DNA of 12,263 nucleotides from Methylococcales bacterium. Its GTDB lineage: Bacteria; Pseudomonadota; Gammaproteobacteria; Methylococcales; Methylomonadaceae. The notes below the pieces were generated by a model. The model saw only the letters and a list, made by a program, of their open reading frames with translations. It did no database searches and was not told the origin of the DNA. The stretch lies in NCBI GenBank assembly GCA_009692395.1, contig SHZG01000050.1, forward strand, positions 1 to 12,263. The letters are read 5' to 3'. This document shows positions 7,501 to 12,263 of the stretch, one piece after another. The translations under genes were made by a program, and so were the position numbers. The first letter of the stretch is position 1. Each line of letters starts with the position of its first letter.

Positions 7501-8220
7501 ATCGTTAGCGAAAACTGGTTGCAGGCGAGAGCAGTGGTAGGATTTTTCCCTGCCGCCAGTGAGGATGATGATGTCATTGTATATACCGATGAATCACACA
7601 GCCAAATCCGTGAAACCCTACATCATTTACGTCAGCAAAACATCAAAGCCCCTGGTCGTCCGAATTATTGCTTGTCCGATTTTGTTGCCCCCGTAGACAG
7701 TGGTAAAGCCGATTATATCGGTGGTTTTGCGGTGACTACAGGCATCGGCATTGAAGCAAAATTAGAAGAATTTGAGCAAGACCTCGATGATTACAGCTCC
7801 ATTATGCTCAAAGCCCTCGCCGATAGACTCGCCGAAGCCTTTGCTGAATACCTGCATCTCATGGTTAGAAAAGATTACTGGGGCTATGCAGAAGCCGAAG
7901 CCCATAGCCCAGAACAACTCATTAATGAAAGCTATCAAGGCATACGTCCCGCACCTGGTTATCCCGCTTGCCCAGACCATACCGAAAAAGAAAAACTGTT
8001 TGAATTATTGAATGTCACTGAACATACCAGCATTGCACTCACTGAAAGTTATGCCATGTATCCTGCCTCAGCAGTCAGTGGCTGGTATTTCTCCCATCCT
8101 GACGCGCAATATTTTAATGTCGGTAAAATAGATAAAGAGCAGTTAGCCGATTATGCACGTCGTAAAGGCATTGCCGAAGAAGTTGCCGCGCGTTGGTTAG
8201 CCGCGCACTTGCATCATTAA
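4546..8220 (+). CDS. metH: Cobalamin-dependent methionine synthase MetH
   Basis: MetH transfers the methyl group of 5-methyltetrahydrofolate to homocysteine through methylcobalamin in the cytosol. All four modules are present. The homocysteine domain (about 1-325) has zinc ligands C244 in GFNCALG and C307/C308 in GGCCGTSP. The pterin-binding domain (about 350-620) carries NVGERTNVTGS. The cap and B12-binding domains (about 650-890) have D757-V-H759-DIG, with S804 and S810 in LSGLITPS. The C-terminal SAM-reactivation domain has R1134 and Y1139 in RPAPGYPACP. From His759 onward these positions equal those of the E. coli enzyme (1227 aa; here 1224). I chose the ATG at 4546; an upstream TTG at 4534 would add only four residues. 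The RBS is weak. No cobalamin or SAM riboswitch fits in the short leader. A perfect TTGACA at 4453-4458 has no good -10 partner. The gene appears intact. Confidence 0.98.
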   Translation: MNRTDLFKQHLSQRILFLDGAMGTMIQGYKLEEKDYRGTRFAQWEVDLKGNNDVLSLTQPDIIHAIHSAYFAAGADIVETNTFNSTTISMADYDMESLAYEINVASAKIARAAAEQYSTPEKPRFVAGVLGPTARTASMSPDVNDPGFRNISFDELVTAYTEATHGLIEGGADIILIETVFDTLNAKAAIFAVEQVFDDIGYKLPVMISGTITDASGRTLSGQTVGAFWNSLKHVNPISFGFNCALGATELRQYIAELSSIADTNVSAHPNAGLPNEFGEYDETPEQMAAEIADWAANGYLNIIGGCCGTSPATIKAIADAVEKYPPRPIPEIEKKCRLAGLEPMSIGADSLFVNVGERTNVTGSAAFKRLIMNGDFEAALDVAKQQVENGAQIIDINMDEGMLESKEAMVRFLMLIASEPDIAKVPIMLDSSKWDILEAGLKCIQGKGVVNSISLKEGEEAFIKHAKLVHRYGAAVIVMAFDEEGQADTKARKIEICQRAYKILVEQIGFPPEDIIFDPNIFAIATGIDEHNNYGLDFIEATREIKRTLPFALISGGVSNVSFSFRGNNPVREAIHAVFLYHAIQAGMSMGIVNAGQLALYEDVPKDLRDTIEEVVLNRHDGDGTDRLLALAEKYRGDGTTGEVKAENQEWRSWPVNKRLEHALVKGITDYIDEDTEQARLEAERPLHVIEGALMDGMNVVGDLFGAGKMFLPQVVKSARVMKKAVAYLMPFMDADKAAGDRQTNGKILMATVKGDVHDIGKNIVAVVLQCNNYDVVDLGVMVPAEKILQTARLEKVDIIGLSGLITPSLDEMVHVAKEMQRQGFTIPLMIGGATTSRAHTAVKIEPHYSGATVYVTDASRGVGVASNLLSVELKDEFIKGVREEYEEVRERHKGREAKTKQHSLEDARRNKYEWATLTPVKPSFLGIKVIDNLPMATLVDYIDWTPFFQTWEMAGSYPKILDDKVVGVEARTLFADAQAMLKKIVSENWLQARAVVGFFPAASEDDDVIVYTDESHSQIRETLHHLRQQNIKAPGRPNYCLSDFVAPVDSGKADYIGGFAVTTGIGIEAKLEEFEQDLDDYSSIMLKALADRLAEAFAEYLHLMVRKDYWGYAEAEAHSPEQLINESYQGIRPAPGYPACPDHTEKEKLFELLNVTEHTSIALTESYAMYPASAVSGWYFSHPDAQYFNVGKIDKEQLADYARRKGIAEEVAARWLAAHLHH

Positions 8221-8229
8221 CCATTACTT

Positions 8230-8262
8230 AGACCTAGCAGGTTTTAAAAACCTGCGAGGTCT
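8230..8262. repeat. 33-bp palindrome between metH and yqhA (REP-like)
   Basis: AGACCTAGCAGGTTTT pairs with AAAACCTGCGAGGTCT around a single central A, with one A/G mismatch in 16 positions. There is no T run behind it, so it is not a standard terminator, although it would form a stable RNA hairpin in a metH-yqhA read-through transcript. Palindromes of this GACCTAGCAGGTTTT type recur as intergenic repeats in some sulfur-oxidising gammaproteobacteria and other phyla; that comparison is from memory. Only one copy is seen here. Confidence 0.75.
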
Positions 8263-8276
8263 TGTCATCCGATTTC

Positions 8277-8798
8277 ATGAGTCAAAACACCATGTCATTC
8301 CACGAAAAACTAGAACATTCACTCGAAAAATTCATGTATGGCAGTCGCTGGATACTCGCGCCCATTTATGCGGGTTTAAGTCTGGCATTACTCGCTATTT
8401 TCATCAAATTCTTTCAAGAAATGTTGCACTTCATGCCACATATTTTTGAACTCGGCGAATCTGACTTGGTGTTGACGCTGCTCAGCTTAATTGACCTCAC
8501 GCTAGTGGCAAGTTTAATCGTGATTGTCATGTTCAGCGGCTATGAAAATTTTGTTTCGCGCTTAGATATTGGTGAAGCCACCGAAAAATTGGATTGGCTA
8601 GGCACACACGATTACGGCTCTTTGAAAATGAAAGTCGCCTCATCTATCGTGGCGATTTCATCTATTCATTTGCTAAAAGTGTTTATGAATGTCAACGCCA
8701 CACCGAATGATAAATTAATGTGGTACGTCATTATTCATCTAACTTTTGTCACCTCTGCGTTATTCATGGGTTACTTAGACAAAATCACTAAACATTAA
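8277..8798 (+). CDS. yqhA: YqhA / UPF0114 family inner-membrane protein
   Basis: The protein closely follows E. coli YqhA (164 aa): LEKFMYGSRWILAPIYAGLS near the N-terminus, then ESDLVLTLLSLIDLTL, the diagnostic IVMFSGYENFVSRLDI, KVASSIVAISSIHLL and DKLMWYVIIHLTFV, ending in GYLDKITKH. Four hydrophobic segments are expected at about 27-45, 62-88, 122-138 and 148-166. The function of the family is unknown. The start is ambiguous: ATG at 8277 gives 173 aa, ATG at 8292 gives 168 aa and fits the family length better, and an upstream TTG lies inside the palindrome. None has a strong Shine-Dalgarno. The next gene starts two bases after this stop codon, so they are co-transcribed. Confidence 0.93.
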   Translation: MSQNTMSFHEKLEHSLEKFMYGSRWILAPIYAGLSLALLAIFIKFFQEMLHFMPHIFELGESDLVLTLLSLIDLTLVASLIVIVMFSGYENFVSRLDIGEATEKLDWLGTHDYGSLKMKVASSIVAISSIHLLKVFMNVNATPNDKLMWYVIIHLTFVTSALFMGYLDKITKH

Positions 8799-8799
8799 T

Positions 8800-9042
8800 A
8801 TGCACTTACTATTACTAGGTACAGCGGGCTGTCATTTGTGTGAACAGGCAGAGGAAATTATTCAAGAATGCTTGGGTAACGACTACCAACAAGTGATTGA
8901 GATGATCGATATTGCCGAACAAGAAAACTGGCAAGCCCAGTATGCCATTCGTATTCCTGTGTTATATCACCCAGCAAGTCAAAAAGAATTGGCTTGGCCG
9001 TTTGAGCCAGCGAATGTAAGGGCTTTTATTGGTTCTTTGTAA
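8800..9042 (+). CDS. Glutaredoxin-like protein (DUF836 family)
   Basis: This 80-aa thioredoxin-fold protein begins MHLLLLGTAGCHLCEQAEEI, with the redox pair C11-H-L-C14 right after the first strand. The cis-proline loop is at RIPVLY (P53), and the C-terminus WPFEPANVRAFI is characteristic of the short glutaredoxin-like DUF836 family. It is probably a cytosolic thiol-disulfide protein; its partner is unknown. The start codon lies one base after the yqhA stop, with no clear Shine-Dalgarno of its own, which suggests translational coupling. No obvious terminator follows in the 170 bp before the converging permease gene ends. Confidence 0.9.
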   Translation: MHLLLLGTAGCHLCEQAEEIIQECLGNDYQQVIEMIDIAEQENWQAQYAIRIPVLYHPASQKELAWPFEPANVRAFIGSL

Positions 9043-9213
9043 TTATTCTCTACAATTTGCACATTATAGGCTTTTTATTGTTCACACTCGGTGTGTAAAA
9101 GATTGCCGTAGCGTTGCAAGAGGAAACCCCCCGCTCTAACGTTTCTTTGTTCCTAAACGCCTGTTGGTTTGGATTGATATAAGCAATCAACTAAGGCATA
9201 TCTGGCTGATTAT

Positions 9214-10554
9214 TTACCGTTGTGTTCCGCGTCTGGGATCAAACGCATCCTGCACAGTATCCGCAAATAAATTAGCCGCCAGCACTAACGCAAACATAAA
9301 CACAAATGCCGCCGATAATGACCACCACACAATCGGTTCACGCGCCATTTCTAAGCGTGCGCCATTAATCATATTGCCCCAGCTAAAGGTAGTGGGATCA
9401 ACGCCGATATTGATATACGACAACACCGCTTCGGCTAATACCAACGAACTAAAATCCAATACCACGGAAATTAACACGATGTGCATGACGTTAGGCAGAA
9501 TGTGGCGCAGCAGAATCGTGTGTTGCTTCACGCCTAACGCATAAGCCGCTTGTACATATTCCATTTCCCGCAATTTCAAGGTTTCGGCGCGTAATAAGCG
9601 GCATAAACCTGTCCAACTGGTCACGCCTAAAATTAAACATAAAAATAATAGCCGCGTATCAGAACGCACCACCACACTGGTGAAATCAGCTTCATGATTG
9701 CTCATGTACACTTGCACCATGAGGATAGACGCGGCAATCAGTAACACGCTGGGAATTGAATTAAGCGTGGTGTAAATATATTGAATGACATCATCGACCC
9801 AGCCACGAAAAAAGCCAGCCAAGATGCCGAATATAATCGCCATCGGTAGCATGATAAGCGTGGTCAACGTGCCGATAACCAAGCCTGTGCGGATGCTTTT
9901 GACGGCTTGATAAAATACGTCTTCACCGACTTTGTCCGTTCCTAAAACGTGGTAATAGCCTGAGAGGTGAATCAAGATACAGCTTAGCGTGATGAGGACG
10001 AATAGTGTACTCGGCACAGGCTGAAAGCTAAAAGGCGTACTATTTTCATCTTGCCCCTTGTTCTTACTAAACATCCAATACACCAGCATTAATGCCATAA
10101 AGCACACGACACCTTGAAAAACACCCACCGCCGTTTTCTGCAAAATATCCGCAAGTTTATCGCTGTCATCTTTTAAATGCTGACCACCAAATTGCAAGCG
10201 AGGATAACCCCATTGCATAGCCCCATCCGCTTGTGTCATCATTTCCTTGCTGAATAAATGAGTCGTAAATGGTGCAGAATAAGTTTTTTCGCTGTGTGTG
10301 CGTAGTGGGGTTGCCCAATAATCCAACGCACTGATAATCTCATTACCCGCACCTTGTTGTTTGAAATGCACCGAATCCAGCAAACCAATCAGCACACAAA
10401 ACACCAGCACTACCAGCGACACCATACCCACTTTATTATTGGCAATCGTGTGTAATGGGCGTTGTAAATGCTCTTTACCCCGCAAGGTAAAAGCCAAGGC
10501 TAAGATGCTAAAAATCAGCGCGAAAATTAGCCCATCTGTCCATAATACTGTCAT
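9214..10554 (-). CDS. ABC transporter permease, OppC/DppC type
   Basis: This is an inner-membrane permease of the peptide/nickel (binding-protein-dependent) class, 446 aa from the chosen start. The core runs from HVLGTDKVGEDVFYQAVKSI (about 205-224 counted from Met1 at 10563; this segment follows the family's GTDxxGRD box) through six hydrophobic segments to NLFADTVQDAFDPR. The cytoplasmic EAA loop that contacts the ATPase is at about 326-358: AETLKLREMEYVQAAYALG and ILLRHILPN. Ahead of the core are two extra N-terminal helices (about 7-27, 45-62), a soluble stretch and further helices near 147-165 and 185-201, so the protein is longer than OppC (about 300 aa) or YejE (about 340 aa). AAGGT at 10568-10564 lies 9 nt before the ATG at 10554 but only 1 nt before the ATG at 10563, so the inner start is preferred. 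No OppB-, ATPase- or binding-protein gene is adjacent. Confidence 0.9.
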   Translation of the reverse strand: MTVLWTDGLIFALIFSILALAFTLRGKEHLQRPLHTIANNKVGMVSLVVLVFCVLIGLLDSVHFKQQGAGNEIISALDYWATPLRTHSEKTYSAPFTTHLFSKEMMTQADGAMQWGYPRLQFGGQHLKDDSDKLADILQKTAVGVFQGVVCFMALMLVYWMFSKNKGQDENSTPFSFQPVPSTLFVLITLSCILIHLSGYYHVLGTDKVGEDVFYQAVKSIRTGLVIGTLTTLIMLPMAIIFGILAGFFRGWVDDVIQYIYTTLNSIPSVLLIAASILMVQVYMSNHEADFTSVVVRSDTRLLFLCLILGVTSWTGLCRLLRAETLKLREMEYVQAAYALGVKQHTILLRHILPNVMHIVLISVVLDFSSLVLAEAVLSYINIGVDPTTFSWGNMINGARLEMAREPIVWWSLSAAFVFMFALVLAANLFADTVQDAFDPRRGTQR

Positions 10555-10627
10555 AACAAACATACCTTGAAATTAATTAGCCTCATAACAATCCGAAAAA
10601 TAAAATTCACGACTCAATTTTTATAAC

Positions 10628-11524
10628 TTATCTTTTCGTTATTTTTGGGCCAATGTATGCTACATACAACGGCCCATTAGCACATATTGGATATGAAAAA
10701 TGAATGCGTATTTGCGGCGTTTTTACTTTGCCGTGCCAAGGGCAAAACAGTTTTTCACTATCTGATGAACCACTAAACCAAGCCTTGCCTCTCATAAAGT
10801 GTTCCTCATATAAACGCTGCCCCTCATCTGTTCTTTGGTTCTGAGAATCAAAGCAAGTTTTAAATTTATCTAATACGTTTAATAGTTCAATAATGCGTTT
10901 TGCTGCGCCCTCAACAAAAGGATGTGCATACAGAGGCTCAAAACTGTTTTCGGAAAAAGTTAAGTTGGAACAACGAGTCGGCATATCCTTTGCTAATTGT
11001 TGCCACGATGTTATTGGTGTTGTAGCCGTTTGTAGAACGATTGCAAGACTATTTATATTCCAGTGATTGGTTACGTTAATGGCAATCATTCTATCATCAC
11101 GATGCCAATAAACGGCAATAGGGTTAACTTGCCAATTAGAAGGCGCAAAACTAAAAGTCTGATAATCACTACCATTGAAATAATGATATGCTGATTCGCC
11201 TAACCCTGTATCAGTAACAATTTGATTTTGAGATTCCAGCCAATCATCAATTTTATGTTGGCGACTATCTTCCCAAAAAGGCCCTTCTTTTGTGAGCCAT
11301 GACATCAGCGCACCACGTTTATTTCTGTCGAGTTGCGAAACAGCTTGTTGCAAACTCAACTCGTGCGTGACTTTAGCTTGTGTTAGATTGCGATGGCAAC
11401 GTCATTCACCGCCAAATTGACGCATTTTCCCCCGTGCCGACATAACTGTATCTATGGCTGTTTCAAAAGCCTGTACACTGAAAAATTGACCATGCAAAGA
11501 TAACTCGTTAAGCAACACTTCCAT
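10628..11524 (-). pseudogene. Partner gene of the ATPase module, interrupted by an in-frame TGA
   Basis: Read through the stop, this is one continuous 298-codon frame. It starts at an ATG overlapping the ATPase stop (TAATG at 11526-11522) and reads MEVLLNELSLHGQFFSVQAF, then to RQFGGE. A TGA follows at codon 41 (11404-11402), after which the same frame resumes with RCHRNLTQAKVTHELSLQQA and runs to KTPQIRIHFSYPICANGP and the end YVAYIGPKITKR. Recognisable segments are LTKEGPFWEDSRQHKIDDWL, TDTGLGESAYH, SFEPLYAHPFVEGAAKRI and LFCPWHGKVKTP. Closely similar endings ('xYVGPKITKR') occur in proteins encoded beside DUF3696-type ATPases, from memory; the biochemical function is unknown. A 243-aa product could start at a TTG at 11359, but it would lack the N-terminus. 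Either a nonsense mutation or a sequencing error explains the TGA. Confidence 0.8.
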
Positions 11525-11997
11525 TAATCCCACCCTGCAAAGTGGTTCATGTCTTTATCAAATTGGTCAAAAAAACCGTCAGGCCAGCAGTCCAAATCAC
11601 CGTTCGCATTGATTTGTGGGCTAACAACTTGCGCCACATCAGCAGACCGCGCTCTGAAAAAATGTAAGGCAACGTCTTTGGGTGAAACCCCTTCTGCTTT
11701 CACAAAGCGGCGAATACCATTAAGGAGATGATCACTATGTGTTTCGATCATAACTTGTACACCCGCACTAGCAACTTTCGCTAAAAATTGCCCCATCAAG
11801 GCTTGTCCCGCAGGATGCAAATGCACTGCGGGATTTTCAATCAGTAAAATATCTTCTTTTTGGGCAGATAATGCGGCTATAACAATCGGCAAAACTTGAG
11901 TCAAACCAAAGCCTACATTCATTGGGCGATGAAATTCTCCTGAATCTGAAGTGCGTAATCTTAAAGTAACTGCATTGACATTTGACACTTGCTCTAT
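11524..11997 (-). pseudogene. AAA/ABC-type ATPase (DUF3696-like), C-terminal fragment truncated by IS630
   Basis: Only the last 154-157 codons remain. They carry NVGFGLTQVLPIVIAAL (a signature-like segment), the Walker B strand ILLIENPAVHLHPAGQ with catalytic Glu51, the H-loop ETHSDHLLNGIRR with His84, and an acidic end, NGDLDCWPDGFFDQFDKDMN, as in DUF3696/AAA_21 ATPases. The Walker A part is missing: upstream the frame runs only through NTIEQ and meets a TAA at 12006-12004 inside the IS630 end. The GTG at 11988 is therefore an artefact of truncation, not a true start. The ATPase would energise or regulate the downstream partner, as in two-gene defence modules; that role is inference. Whether the N-terminal half survives beyond the insertion cannot be seen. 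Confidence 0.85.
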
Positions 11998-12263
11998 AGT
12001 ATTTTAGTTTCAACATACTCCATGTATCCCTGTAAAATCCCATGAAAAAAGCCTACAGCGAAGACCTGAGAAAATGCGTAATAAGCTGCCACGAAGCAGG
12101 ATGTCCCAAGACTTTAATTATACAGATATTGACTATAGGACAAGACACATTAAATCGTTGGATTAGACAATATGAAGAGACTGGAAGTTTAGCACCCAAG
12201 GTAAGAACAGAATATAAAAGGAAGTTGAGCGATGAGGATTTATTAAGCTATATAAAACAATAT
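11998..12263 (+). mobile_element. IS630-family insertion sequence, left end (partial)
   Basis: The element begins somewhere in ctctatagtattttag (about 11992-12007) and runs off the window. IS630 elements insert at TA and duplicate it; TA occurs at 11995, 11997 and 12000, so the exact junction is open. The insertion point matches the position where the ATPase homology stops. About 40 bp of terminal sequence precede the transposase start. Confidence 0.75.
12042..12263 (+). CDS. IS630-family transposase, N-terminal part
   Basis: The frame from the ATG at 12042 stays open for 74 codons to the window end. It begins MKKAYSEDLRKCVISCHEAG and continues with GQDTLNRWIRQYEETGSLAP and KRKLSDEDLLSYI. 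This is the N-terminal helix-turn-helix region typical of IS630 transposases (KxYSxDLRxKVI, TxxRWxxRYxETGxLxPK), which bind the terminal repeats. The catalytic DDE domain would lie downstream, outside the window. No clear Shine-Dalgarno precedes the ATG. It is transcribed divergently from the ATPase fragment it interrupts. Confidence 0.9.
   Translation, partial: MKKAYSEDLRKCVISCHEAGCPKTLIIQILTIGQDTLNRWIRQYEETGSLAPKVRTEYKRKLSDEDLLSYIKQY

Noticed and set aside
9080..9097. CACAC-TCG-GTGTG hairpin between the glutaredoxin-like and permease genes
   Set aside because: The stem is only 5 bp and no T run follows on either strand, so it is not supported as a terminator.
9164..9544. 126-aa plus-strand open frame opposite the permease gene
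   Set aside because: The permease on the minus strand has clear family motifs across this region; the antisense frame has none.
11402..11404. TGA read as selenocysteine
   Set aside because: The flanking residues show no redox motif, only a 4-5 bp stem follows the codon, and no selenocysteine-dependent relative is known to me. A nonsense mutation is simpler, especially next to a truncated partner.
11837..12043. 68-aa minus-strand open frame crossing the IS630 boundary
   Set aside because: It is out of phase with the ATPase fragment and starts inside the insertion sequence, so it is a chance frame.

Overview
This moderately AT-rich window comes from a bacterial chromosome, most likely a gammaproteobacterium. 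MetH keeps E. coli residue numbering at its cobalamin and SAM sites, a YqhA homologue and a DUF2970 protein are present, and the small-protein genes have clear Shine-Dalgarno sites. The IS1 and IS630 ends and a GACCTAGCAGGTTTT-type palindrome recall sulfur-oxidising Thiotrichales/Beggiatoaceae-like genomes, but that placement is inference. No tRNA, rRNA or CRISPR array was seen.

Layout. Positions 1-146 hold the right end of an IS1-family element. It abuts a decayed C-terminus of a radical SAM gene of the AmmeMemoRadiSam type (147-363). A bidirectional terminator follows (407-436). Then come three minus-strand genes: a 37-aa lipoprotein with its own promoter, a 634-aa membrane protein joining an HTTM-like domain to a DCC thiol-disulfide domain, and a 42-aa one-helix membrane protein with a strong RBS and its own terminator. 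A gene-poor gap with two short palindromes (2847-3298) precedes a plus-strand pair of unrecognised genes. These encode a 128-aa exported protein and a 173-aa membrane protein, with an extended -10 promoter in front and a terminator behind. A DUF2970 gene faces them.

The centre is metH (cobalamin-dependent methionine synthase, 4546-8220), apparently intact. After a 33-bp palindrome come yqhA (UPF0114 membrane protein) and a glutaredoxin-like gene one base later. Converging on them is an OppC/DppC-type ABC permease with no partner subunit beside it.

The right end is the most interesting part. A two-gene module on the minus strand encodes an AAA/ABC-type ATPase (DUF3696-like C-terminus) and a partner of 298 codons joined by a TAATG overlap. 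Such pairing of an ATPase with a second protein is typical of anti-phage or other accessory modules, though I cannot name this one. It appears dead: the ATPase is cut off before Walker B by an IS630-family element whose transposase runs off the window, and the partner has an in-frame TGA at codon 41. Both window ends therefore show transposon insertion followed by gene decay, with conserved housekeeping genes between.
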